From Pseudomonas sp. dw_612 (lineage in GTDB: Bacteria; Pseudomonadota; Gammaproteobacteria; Pseudomonadales; Pseudomonadaceae): a DNA stretch of 64,000 nucleotides. The translations under genes were made by a program, and so were the position numbers. Position 1 is the first letter of the stretch. The number at the start of each line of letters is the position of its first letter. The stretch is taken from contig NZ_JAAVVC010000022.1 in the NCBI RefSeq assembly GCF_018449725.1, positions 1 to 64,000 on the forward strand, read 5' to 3'. Below the pieces are notes generated by a model. The model saw nothing but the letters and a program-made list of their open reading frames with translations. It ran no database searches and was not told where the DNA came from. Positions 51,465 through 59,693 of the stretch are shown one piece after another.

Positions 51465-51698
51465 TCATTTTTTCTTTTTCGCCGGCTTTTCTGACTTGTC
51501 TGATTTCTTGGCCTTTTCTGGCTTGCTATCAGCTTTTTTTGCAGATTTCTTTAGTTCGGCTTTCTTGTCTTTCTTATCGGAAGATTTCGAAAGAGCCGAC
51601 GCCGCCGCTGATTTCTTTGCAGGTGATGACTTTTTGTCTTTCAAATCCTTGCTGGCTTTCGAAGCTTCACCTTTGCTTTTCTTCTCGTCTTTAGCCAC
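51465..51698 (-). CDS. Lysine/serine-rich disordered protein, 77 aa
   Basis: A 77-residue highly basic protein, with lysine at roughly 40 percent, plus Ser and Ala, in KKSKG, KKDKK and KKADSKP repeats. No globular domain or signal is evident. It resembles the tails of histone H1-like proteins such as AlgP in general composition and might bind nucleic acid; this is a compositional impression only. GTG at 51698 is used because GAGAGG lies 8 bases upstream; another GTG is at 51707. Confidence 0.6.
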   Translation of the reverse strand: MAKDEKKSKGEASKASKDLKDKKSSPAKKSAAASALSKSSDKKDKKAELKKSAKKADSKPEKAKKSDKSEKPAKKKK

Positions 51699-51949
51699 GT
51701 TGACCACCTCTCGAAGTATGCCGGTATTGGCACGTCGCCTGTGCGATTGTCCACAAGCTAATCATTAGGCGAGCGCGTCCGGCAGCGGTTCAAATTCTTT
51801 TAATACGTTGAGACAGGTTTTGGAGGGTGCACCGATATGTCCTGAGGTCTGGACACAACGATCATTTATAGTTCAGAAAAAAGTGAAGTTAAGTCGGGTA
51901 TCGGATAGCTTGCTGACCTCGAAACCCGACGTGTATTCATGGAGGAAAA

Positions 51950-52492
51950 ATGCGGATTTACATAACAGGGGCTTCGTGTGCGGGCGTGACCACTTTGGGT
52001 CAAAACCTCGCAACTCTGCTCGGTGTACGACAGGTCGATGTCGATGATTTTTTCTGGATGCCCACCAGCCCTCCTTTTACGACCAAGCGACCTGTCAATG
52101 AGCGCGTGTCACTGATCCAACAAACACTCGGTGACGACAATTGGGTGCTGACCGGCTCTGCGATCGGTTGGGGCGATGCGCTGTTTACCGATGTCGATCT
52201 GATTGTGTTTGTTGTGACTGCAACCCCCGTTCGCCTTGAACGGCTGGCCGCACGAGAAAAGGAGCGCTTTGGAGATCGGATAGCACCGGGTGGTGACATG
52301 CACGGGATACACGTCGCTTTTCGGGAATGGGCCTCGGAGTATGACAACCCGAACTTTTCGGGACGCAACCGAGCGTGGCATGAGGCGTGGCTATCAGAGC
52401 AAACGGCTCCGGTCTTGCGGATTGACGGGATAAACACTGCTGAAAGGATGGCGGCGGATGTGATTCATGCGTTGTCGCCAGTATCGCAATAG
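51950..52492 (+). CDS. Adenylate kinase-like P-loop protein without the Walker lysine
   Basis: A 180-residue nucleotide kinase-like protein: GASCAGVTT (residues 7-15) sits at the P-loop, but the lysine of GxxxxGK[ST] is Val13. A DVDDFFWMPT stretch and DLIVFVVTATPVRLERLAAREKERFG follow the fold of small kinases. An adenylate kinase activity is uncertain because of the P-loop. GGAGG lies before the ATG. No partner gene is evident. Confidence 0.75.
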   Translation: MRIYITGASCAGVTTLGQNLATLLGVRQVDVDDFFWMPTSPPFTTKRPVNERVSLIQQTLGDDNWVLTGSAIGWGDALFTDVDLIVFVVTATPVRLERLAAREKERFGDRIAPGGDMHGIHVAFREWASEYDNPNFSGRNRAWHEAWLSEQTAPVLRIDGINTAERMAADVIHALSPVSQ

Positions 52493-52867
52493 TTCGAAAT
52501 CGGGAGGGCAGAGGAGGACTCTCAAGGCGCTTAAGTGAACTTCCCTTTGGGCCGTTTTCAGCGGGTCATGCCAAGCTCGATGCAGCGGCTGCATGGGCGA
52601 CCGCCAGTACCAAGCGCTTTCCGCCGAGTGCTCCTGTTTCAAATGTATGGCAGCGGTGTGCATCCATTTTGCTGGGTGGCAAATTTTATGAGTGAACGCT
52701 AGTTCTACCTTCAGAGAAAATCGAGAGACTCATTCAGTCTGCTATTGGCCGACAGTCGCCCGTCACAAAGAGGCACCCTTCAACCCAAACCCACCGGCCA
52801 CTGACTAACGATGTCTACATTGCGACCGTCACGATCACTGGCATCTCGCCTGAAGCAGACCGTCGGA
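52493..52867. other. Intergenic region with a partial dispersed element
   Basis: A 375-bp gap between the kinase-like gene and the end of xylH. A partial copy of the TATTGGCCG element (52736-52770) is visible. No gene or terminator was recognised. Short open frames in the region lack start signals. Confidence 0.5.
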
Positions 52868-54004
52868 TCAACGTCGCCCAGTCCGAGTACTCACATCCAC
52901 CCACACGGCCAACACGAGAATGCTGCCCTTGACGATCATCTGCCAGTAACTGTCGACGTCGAGCATGGACATGCCGTTGTCCAGGCTGGTGATGACCAGC
53001 GCGCCGAGGAGGGCGCCGTAGACGGTGCCGGAGCCGCCGCGCATGGAGGTGCCGCCGATGAAGCAGGCGGCGATGGCGTCGAGTTCGCCCATGCTGCCGG
53101 CCGAGGGCGAACCGGCGGCCAGGCGTGCGGTGTTGACCACGCCGGCGAGGGCGCACATCACGCCCATGATTCCGAAAATCCAGAGTTTCACGGCCTGCAC
53201 ATTGATACCGGACAGACGCGTCGCTTCCATGTTGCTGCCCACGGAATAGACGCGTCGGCCGAAGACGGTCTGACTGGTCACGTAGCTGAACCCGCCCAGC
53301 AGAATCAGCAGAAGCAGGACCGGCACGGGAATGCCGTCGTAGCTGTTGAGGGTCTGGACGAAGCCAGCCAGCACCGCGCCGATCAACAGCACGCGTACGA
53401 CGTCACGCACCAATGAATGTGCCGCCAGGCCGTGAAGTGCGCGATTGCGCCGTTGCTTCCAGGTCAGGAACAACGTCAGTGCGAACAACAGAATGCCCAG
53501 GCCCGTACCGATCGTATGGGGCAAATAACCCTGGCCAATGTAGACGAGCCCGGGCGATACCGGGGCTATGGTCGTGCCGCCGGTAATCCCGAGCAAAATG
53601 CCTCGGAAAGCCAGCATACCGCCCAGCCCCACGATGAACGACGGAATGCGCAGGTAGGCGGCCATGTAGCCGTTGGCGAGGCCGATCAACAGTCCGCACA
53701 GGCAGACAAGGCCCAGGTTCGCCAGCAGCGGAATGTGGTAGATAACGTCGAGAATCGCCGCGATGCCACCGAGCAGACCCAGCAATGAGCCGACCGACAA
53801 ATCGATCTCGCCGCTGATGATGACCAGCACCATGCCGCAGGCGAGAATCCCGGTAATGGACATCTGGCGCAGCAGATTGGAGAGGTTGCGTGGGGTTAAA
53901 AATCCGCCCTCGGTCTGCCAGCTGAAGAACAGCCAGATAAACGCCACGGCAAACACCAGCGCGAGCATCTTGTAGCGGGTGAAGAGTTGTTTGACCTGAT
54001 TCAT
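52868..54004 (-). CDS. xylH: D-xylose ABC transporter permease XylH
   Basis: A 378-residue inner-membrane permease of the ribose/xylose (BPD_transp_2) family with about ten helices; GILACGMVLVIISGEIDLSVGS and NGYMAAYLRIPSFIVGLGGML are typical. It forms the channel with XylG and XylF. Its ATG immediately follows the xylG stop (TAA then ATG), indicating coupling. It is the last gene of the xylAFGH operon. No xylulokinase gene is present in the window. Confidence 0.94.
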   Translation of the reverse strand: MNQVKQLFTRYKMLALVFAVAFIWLFFSWQTEGGFLTPRNLSNLLRQMSITGILACGMVLVIISGEIDLSVGSLLGLLGGIAAILDVIYHIPLLANLGLVCLCGLLIGLANGYMAAYLRIPSFIVGLGGMLAFRGILLGITGGTTIAPVSPGLVYIGQGYLPHTIGTGLGILLFALTLFLTWKQRRNRALHGLAAHSLVRDVVRVLLIGAVLAGFVQTLNSYDGIPVPVLLLLILLGGFSYVTSQTVFGRRVYSVGSNMEATRLSGINVQAVKLWIFGIMGVMCALAGVVNTARLAAGSPSAGSMGELDAIAACFIGGTSMRGGSGTVYGALLGALVITSLDNGMSMLDVDSYWQMIVKGSILVLAVWVDVSTRTGRR

Positions 54005-55561
54005 TTACGCGGATTTCCGATCATTATTGTTATGGCTTCCAGGCTGGCTAAGTGCGGCGGCGAGTAGTTGTTCCTGAGTGAGTTCGTGGTTGATGAAATC
54101 GCCACGCAACTGGCCTTCGCCGATCACCAGTACACGGTCGGAAACGCCGAGCACTTCGGCCAGCTCCGACGAGACCATGATGATCGACACGCCTTCGGCC
54201 GCCAGCGCGCCCATCAGCTTGTAGATCTCGTACTTGGCGCCGACGTCCACACCTCGGGTGGGCTCATCGAGAATCAGCACCCGAGGTTTGGTCAGCAGCA
54301 TCTTCGCCAATACGGCTTTTTGTTGATTGCCACCGGACAGACTGGTGATCGGCAGGAACGGGCTCGCGGTCTTGAGGTGCAGGCGCGAGATTTCCCGATC
54401 GATGCTGCCCAGTTCGGCTTCGGCGTCGATGCGGGTCAGTTTCGAGTAACTGTCCAGCACGGCCAGGGTGATGTTCTGGCCGACGCCCAAGTCGGGAATG
54501 ATGCCTTGGCGCTTGCGGTCCTCGGGCACCAGGCACAGGCCGGCACGGATTGATTTGAGCGGCGTGCGGGTGTCGATGAGTTGGCCGTCCAGCCAGACTT
54601 CGCCTTCGTGGCGACCGGGGTAGGCGCCGAACAGCGCGGTCACCAGTTCGGTGCGGCCGGCGCCGACCAGCCCGGCGATGCCGAGGATTTCCCCGCGTTT
54701 GAGGCTGAACGAAATACCGTCGACCCGTTTGCGCCGGGGGTTGTCGACGTCGTAGCAGGTGATGTGGCGAGCCTCGAAAATCACCTCGCCAATGTTGTGG
54801 GGTTCGGTGGGATAGAGGTTGCTCATTTCCCGGCCGACCATCTGGGTGATGATCTGTGGAATATCCATGTCCGCCATGGCCGTTGTGGCGATGTGTTTGC
54901 CGTCACGGATCACCGAAATGGTGTCGCAGACGGCGGCCACTTCATCGAGCTTGTGGGAGATGTAGACGCAGGCAACACCCTTGGCTTTGAGGTCGCGGAT
55001 GATGTCCAGAAGCACCTCGATTTCCGAACGGGTCAGGGCCGATGAAGGCTCGTCGAGGATCAGCAGGCGCGCGTGCTTGTTCAGGGCCTTGGCGATTTCC
55101 ACCAGTTGCTGATAGCCGCCGCCGTACTGCGAAACCGGCAGCGATACGTTCATGTCCGGCACTTTCAGTTCACGCATCAGGGCTTCGGCGCGGTGGATCA
55201 TTGCCGGGTAATTCATCCGCCCACCGGGCAGCGTCAGTTCATGGCCCATGAAAATGTTCTCGGCCACCGACAGGTCGGGAACCAGCGTCAGTTCCTGGTG
55301 AATGATGACGATACCGGCGGCTTCCGTTTCGCTGATCGATTGCGCCTTGAGCGGTTGACCTTCCCAGAGAATTTCACCGTCCCAGGTGCCATAGGGGTAC
55401 ACCGCGGAAAGGATCTTCATCAGCGTGGACTTGCCGGCGCCATTCTCACCGCACAGCCCGACGCACTCACCCGGCCTGACCTTGATGTCGATGCCATTGA
55501 GCGCTTTGACACCGCCGAAGGTTTTGACGATACCGTCCATTTGCAGCAAATAGTCGGACAT
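54005..55561 (-). CDS. xylG: D-xylose ABC transporter ATP-binding protein XylG
   Basis: A 518-residue protein with two ABC domains: the first at about residues 5-235 with Walker A GENGAGKST, the second at about 260-495 with GLVGAGRTE and signature LSGGNQQK. It powers xylose import by XylFH. It is separated from xylF by a REP doublet, while xylH follows directly. Confidence 0.94.
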   Translation of the reverse strand: MSDYLLQMDGIVKTFGGVKALNGIDIKVRPGECVGLCGENGAGKSTLMKILSAVYPYGTWDGEILWEGQPLKAQSISETEAAGIVIIHQELTLVPDLSVAENIFMGHELTLPGGRMNYPAMIHRAEALMRELKVPDMNVSLPVSQYGGGYQQLVEIAKALNKHARLLILDEPSSALTRSEIEVLLDIIRDLKAKGVACVYISHKLDEVAAVCDTISVIRDGKHIATTAMADMDIPQIITQMVGREMSNLYPTEPHNIGEVIFEARHITCYDVDNPRRKRVDGISFSLKRGEILGIAGLVGAGRTELVTALFGAYPGRHEGEVWLDGQLIDTRTPLKSIRAGLCLVPEDRKRQGIIPDLGVGQNITLAVLDSYSKLTRIDAEAELGSIDREISRLHLKTASPFLPITSLSGGNQQKAVLAKMLLTKPRVLILDEPTRGVDVGAKYEIYKLMGALAAEGVSIIMVSSELAEVLGVSDRVLVIGEGQLRGDFINHELTQEQLLAAALSQPGSHNNNDRKSA

Positions 55562-55600
55562 GGAAAGGGCTCGTATAACAAAGAGTCAGACTTCACTGAA

Positions 55601-55697
55601 CCTGAGTGGGAGCGAGCCTGCTCGCGAATGCATCAGTTCAGACAACGCTGCGCTGACTGACACGCCGCCTTCGCGAGCAGGCTCGCTCCCACAAGGG
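55601..55697. repeat. REP doublet between xylF and xylG
   Basis: Two opposed REPs (GAGTGGGAGCGAGCCTGCTC... and ...GAGCAGGCTCGCTCCCACAAGG) with a short spacer. In mRNA they form a long stem inside the operon and can protect the upstream xylF message. Confidence 0.88.
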
Positions 55698-55727
55698 TTT
55701 TCGCATAACCGGAGATTGAGGCCTCGG

Positions 55728-56729
55728 TTACTGCCCGGCTATCTGCGCCTTGGTGTAGAAACCGTCCTGTTCCAGCAGGTCGATGTTGTCCTTGGTCAAC
55801 GGAGTCGGCGTGAGCAGGATGGTGTCGACTTTTTTGCTGCCGTTGTCGTACTGCGAGCTGTAGGCGGGTTTCTCGTTACGTGCCAGTTGCACCGAGAGCT
55901 TGGCGGCTTCGGAGGCGATGAGTTTCAGTGGTTTGTACACGGTCATGGTTTGCGTGCCGGCGATCACTCGCTTGACCGCTGCGAGGTCCGCGTCCTGCCC
56001 CGAAATCGGCACCTTACCGGCCAGTTGCTGAGCGGCCAGTGCCTGGATGGCGCCGCCTGCCGTGGCGTCGTTGGAGGCGACGATGCCGTCGATTTTGTTG
56101 TCGTTGCGGGTCAAGGCGTTTTCAACAATGCTCAGCGCTTCGGTTGGGTTCCATTCCTTCACCCATTGTTGGCCGACGATCTTGATATCGCCCTTGTCGA
56201 TGGCCGGTTGCAGCACTTTCATCTGACCTTCGCGCAGGACTTTTGCGTTGTTATCGGTAGGCGCACCGCCGAGCAGAAAGTAATTGCCCTTGGGCGCCGC
56301 GTGCAGCACACCGCTGGCCTGCATCTCGCCGACCTTTTCGTTATCGAAGGAAATGTAGGCGTCGATATCCGCGTTGAGGATCAGACGGTCATAGGACACG
56401 ACCTTGATTCCGGCTTTCTTCGCTTCGGCCACGGCATTGGTCAGGACTGTAGCGTTGAACGGCACGATGACGATGACATCGACGCCACGGGAAATGAGGT
56501 TTTCGATTTGCGAAATCTGCTTTTGCTCGTTGGCATCGGCCGACTGTACGAAGACCTTGGCGTCCATTTTCTCTGCCGCCGCCACGAAGTAATCGCGGTC
56601 ACGTGACCAGCGTTCCAGCCGCAGATCATCAATGGAGAAACCGATTTTCGGGTGGGCAGCATCGGCCATCACCGGCAGCGACAGCAGCGCCAGGGCGCTG
56701 GCCAATAGCGCGCGTTTTACATTCTTCAT
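55728..56729 (-). CDS. xylF: D-xylose-binding periplasmic protein XylF
   Basis: A 333-residue periplasmic binding protein with a Sec signal (about residues 1-23; LLASALALLSLPVMADA) and the type I fold, LacI-like (IGFSIDDLRLERWSRDRDYFV, DANEQKQISQIENLI, VASNDATAGGAIQAL). It delivers D-xylose to XylGH. The ATG at 56729 is used; a longer frame to 56846 has no signal. The first gene of the transport part, after xylA. Confidence 0.94.
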   Translation of the reverse strand: MKNVKRALLASALALLSLPVMADAAHPKIGFSIDDLRLERWSRDRDYFVAAAEKMDAKVFVQSADANEQKQISQIENLISRGVDVIVIVPFNATVLTNAVAEAKKAGIKVVSYDRLILNADIDAYISFDNEKVGEMQASGVLHAAPKGNYFLLGGAPTDNNAKVLREGQMKVLQPAIDKGDIKIVGQQWVKEWNPTEALSIVENALTRNDNKIDGIVASNDATAGGAIQALAAQQLAGKVPISGQDADLAAVKRVIAGTQTMTVYKPLKLIASEAAKLSVQLARNEKPAYSSQYDNGSKKVDTILLTPTPLTKDNIDLLEQDGFYTKAQIAGQ

Positions 56730-56878
56730 GGTGGTGCGTCCTTTTATTTTTGTTTGAAAGACACTGCCTGACGATGAGTCTCGGGCTGGTAGAACTGTAG
56801 AGAATCGGCAGACGCAGCGGACACAGATTTGTCGTGCGAATGTCACAGCGTTATCGCGCCCGCAGACTCCGTGGGCGA

Positions 56879-58195
56879 TTAGCGGTAGATGAACCGGTTG
56901 ACGACGTTTTCGAGCATCTCCTGCCTGCCGCTGACGGCCTGCGGGTTCAGCTCGTTGGCGAAGGCGTGTTCGGCCAGTGACTGCAGGTCGAATTCACCTG
57001 CCAGTACCGCCTGCCCGAACGGCTGCTGCCAGCCGGCGTAGCGTTGATCCTTGAGCAGTTGAAGCTGATCGTTCTGGACCATGGCGGCAGCCCGCTCCAG
57101 GGACAGGGCGAGGACGTCCATTGCGCCGACGTGACCATGGAACAGATCGATCTCGTCAAGGCTCTGGCGGCGCACCTTGGAGTCGAAGTTGTACCCGCCA
57201 TTCTTGAACCCGCCGGCCTTGAGAATTTCATAGGTGGCCAGGGTCATTTCTTCGACACTGTTGGGGAATTGATCGGTGTCCCAACCGTTTTGCGGATCAC
57301 CGCGGTTGGCGTCGATGCTGCCGAAAATCCCCAGCGAGACGGCTGTGGCAATCTCGTGATGAAAGCTATGGCCGGCCAGGGTCGCGTGGTTGGCTTCGAT
57401 GTTGACCTTGATTTCCTTTTCCAGGCCGAACTGCTGGAGAAAGCCAAACACCGTGGCGGTGTCGTAATCGTATTGGTGCTTGGTCGGCTCCTGCGGCTTG
57501 GGTTCGATCAGCAGGTCGCCTTTGAAGCCGATCTTGTGCTTGTGCTCGACCACCATGCGCATGAAGCGGCCCAGTTGTTCGCGTTCACGTTTCAGGTCGG
57601 TATTGAGCAGGGTTTCATAGCCTTCGCGACCGCCCCACAGCACGTAGTTGGAGCCTTTCAGGCGCTGGGTCGCGTTCATGGCGCTGAAGACCTGGGCAGC
57701 GGCGAAGGCAAACACTTCGGGGTCCGGGTTGCTGGCAGCGCCGGCGGCAAAGCGCGGATTGCTGAAGCAATTGGCGGTGCCCCATAGCAGCTTGATCCCG
57801 CTTTCTTCCTGGTGTCGTTCCAGGTGATCAATCATTTGCGCGAAGTGGTTGCGGTACTCCTTCAGTGAGTTGCCTTCCGGGGCGACATCCGTGTCGTGGA
57901 AGCAGTAATAGTCGATACCCAGCTTGGAGAAAAATTCGAACGCGGCTTCCGCCTTGCCGATGGCCAGTTCCATCGGGTCGCCGGCGTGTTGCCACGGGCG
58001 CTTGAAAGTACCTGCACCGAACACGTCGGAACCCGGCCAGACGAAGGTGTGCCAGTAACAGGCGGCCATGCGCAGGTGTTCGCGCATGGGTTTGCCGAGG
58101 ATGATTTTGTCGGCGTCGTAGTGACGGAAGGCGAGGGGAGAATCGCTGGCAGGACCTTCGTAGCGAATCTTGTCGACATCGGGGAAGTACAGCAT
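56879..58195 (-). CDS. xylA: Xylose isomerase XylA
   Basis: A 438-residue class II xylose isomerase, the usual length, converting D-xylose to D-xylulose with two divalent metals. The FHDTDVAPEG region contains the catalytic histidine, IEPKPQEPTKHQYDYD holds metal ligands, and NIEANHATLAGHSFHHE is the second metal site. ATG at 58195 has AAGGA upstream. It is divergent from xylR. Confidence 0.96.
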   Translation of the reverse strand: MLYFPDVDKIRYEGPASDSPLAFRHYDADKIILGKPMREHLRMAACYWHTFVWPGSDVFGAGTFKRPWQHAGDPMELAIGKAEAAFEFFSKLGIDYYCFHDTDVAPEGNSLKEYRNHFAQMIDHLERHQEESGIKLLWGTANCFSNPRFAAGAASNPDPEVFAFAAAQVFSAMNATQRLKGSNYVLWGGREGYETLLNTDLKREREQLGRFMRMVVEHKHKIGFKGDLLIEPKPQEPTKHQYDYDTATVFGFLQQFGLEKEIKVNIEANHATLAGHSFHHEIATAVSLGIFGSIDANRGDPQNGWDTDQFPNSVEEMTLATYEILKAGGFKNGGYNFDSKVRRQSLDEIDLFHGHVGAMDVLALSLERAAAMVQNDQLQLLKDQRYAGWQQPFGQAVLAGEFDLQSLAEHAFANELNPQAVSGRQEMLENVVNRFIYR

Positions 58196-58371
58196 TGGCA
58201 ATGTCCTTGTTGTTCTTGGCGGTGTCTCGATACTAGCAACGGCCCCACGCCTGCTGATTATGAAAATCACCAACACAGGGTGCGATTTTGCGTATTGAGA
58301 TTCGTCGTCCGCGCGCCTAGTCTGTGCAAACCGCCTCCGTGAGAAGGGGCCCTCGAACAAGCCTGAAAACA
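58196..58371. promoter_or_regulatory. xylA/xylR divergent promoter region with candidate XylR site
   Basis: In the 176-bp gap there is an inverted repeat AAAATC (58263-58268) and GATTTT (58284-58289), spaced by 15 bp and about 70 bp upstream of xylA. Its distance and AT-rich halves suit an AraC-family activator such as XylR. No exact promoter match was assigned. Confidence 0.4.
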
Positions 58372-59547
58372 ATGAAAACCGTCCCGCCTGTTCACCGCAT
58401 CGCCCTGTTGTTCAACGGCAGCAAAATCTATGACCGTGGCATCATCAGCGGCATCGGCAACTACCTGAGCAGCACCCGCGCGTCCTGGGACCTGTTCCTG
58501 GAAGAGGATTTTCTCTGCCGGTTGAAAGGGATCGAGCGCTGGCAAGGTGACGGGATCATTGCCGACTTCGACGATCCACTGATTGGCGAGGCGCTGGCCG
58601 ACATCAAATTGCCCGTGGTGGCGGTGGGTGGTTCTTACCTGGATGAGCGGGCCTATCCGAAGGGGATTCCGTACGTCGCCACCGACAATAACGCACTGAT
58701 CACCCTGGCTTACGCGCACTTGATCGAGGCGGGGCTGCAACGTTTTGCCTGCTTCAGCCTGCCTGAAGCGCAGGCCAATCGTTGGGCTCAGGAGCGGGAA
58801 AAATCCTTTCGACGACTGATGCGACGTGACGGCTTGCACGCCGAGGTCTATCGCGGCATGGGCACCAGCGCTCCGCTCTGGGACAGCGCCGTCGAACAAC
58901 TGATCGCGTGGCTGCAAAGCCTGCCCAAGCCCATCGGTATCATCGCCGTCAGTGACGCCCGCGCCCGGCAGTTGCTGCAAGCCTGCCTGACCGCCGGAAT
59001 CGCCGTACCGGAGCAAGTGGCGTTGATCGGTATCGACAACGACCCCCTGACACGCAGCCTGACCCGGGTCCCACTGAGTTCGGTCATCCAGGGCACCGAA
59101 ACCATGGGCCGCACCGCTGCGCTATTACTCCACCAGATGCTGCACGGCATGCCGTCCACGGGCACGCACATCCTGATTCCGCCTGATGCAATCAACGTGC
59201 AGGTGTCGAGTTTGCACCAACCGTTGGGCAACCCATACGTCATGCAAGCGCTGCTGTTTATCCGCCAATATGCCTGCCAGGGCATCAAAACGGCGCAGGT
59301 GGCGGCTTATGTCGGTGTGTCGCGTTCGTCACTGGAGTCGCACTTTCGCACGGTGCGTGGTTGCAGCGTTCACGATGAGATTCTGCGTTTCAAACTCGCG
59401 GCGGCTACCAGCGGGCTGGAAAATACTGACACCGCGATAGCGGACGTAGCCCGGACTTGTGGTTTCAAATCTGCGCAATATCTGCATACGGTGTTCCGTC
59501 GTGAGTTTGGGTGTACGCCTCGGGAGTATCAGCAGGGTGCCAGGTAG
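58372..59547 (+). CDS. xylR: Xylose operon activator XylR
   Basis: A 391-residue regulator: an N-terminal LacI/periplasmic-binding-like sensor (about 10-270; IALLFNGSKIYDRGIISGIGNYL, ALIGIDNDPLTRSLTRVPLSSV) and a C-terminal AraC HTH pair (about 285-390). E. coli XylR has the same architecture and length and activates xyl genes with xylose. It is divergent from xylA. ATG at 58372 is used. Confidence 0.92.
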   Translation: MKTVPPVHRIALLFNGSKIYDRGIISGIGNYLSSTRASWDLFLEEDFLCRLKGIERWQGDGIIADFDDPLIGEALADIKLPVVAVGGSYLDERAYPKGIPYVATDNNALITLAYAHLIEAGLQRFACFSLPEAQANRWAQEREKSFRRLMRRDGLHAEVYRGMGTSAPLWDSAVEQLIAWLQSLPKPIGIIAVSDARARQLLQACLTAGIAVPEQVALIGIDNDPLTRSLTRVPLSSVIQGTETMGRTAALLLHQMLHGMPSTGTHILIPPDAINVQVSSLHQPLGNPYVMQALLFIRQYACQGIKTAQVAAYVGVSRSSLESHFRTVRGCSVHDEILRFKLAAATSGLENTDTAIADVARTCGFKSAQYLHTVFRREFGCTPREYQQGAR

Positions 59548-59634
59548 TGATGCGGGGTGGGATTGGTTGATTGTTGTGGGGGGCGAAGGTTGGTTTCCGC
59601 CGGAAGCAACCGTTCACGAGCGACCGTTTTCGAC

Positions 59635-59666
59635 CCTAAGCGGTCATCTGAAAATGTTCGCTTAGG
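59635..59666. terminator. Hairpin after xylR
   Basis: CCTAAGCG and CGCTTAGG (59635-59642, 59659-59666) with a 16-nt loop, in the gap between xylR and the convergent ATPase gene. No T-run follows; a termination role is tentative. Confidence 0.35.
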
Positions 59667-59693
59667 ATCCGGTTTAGGGGGATGAAAACTCAA

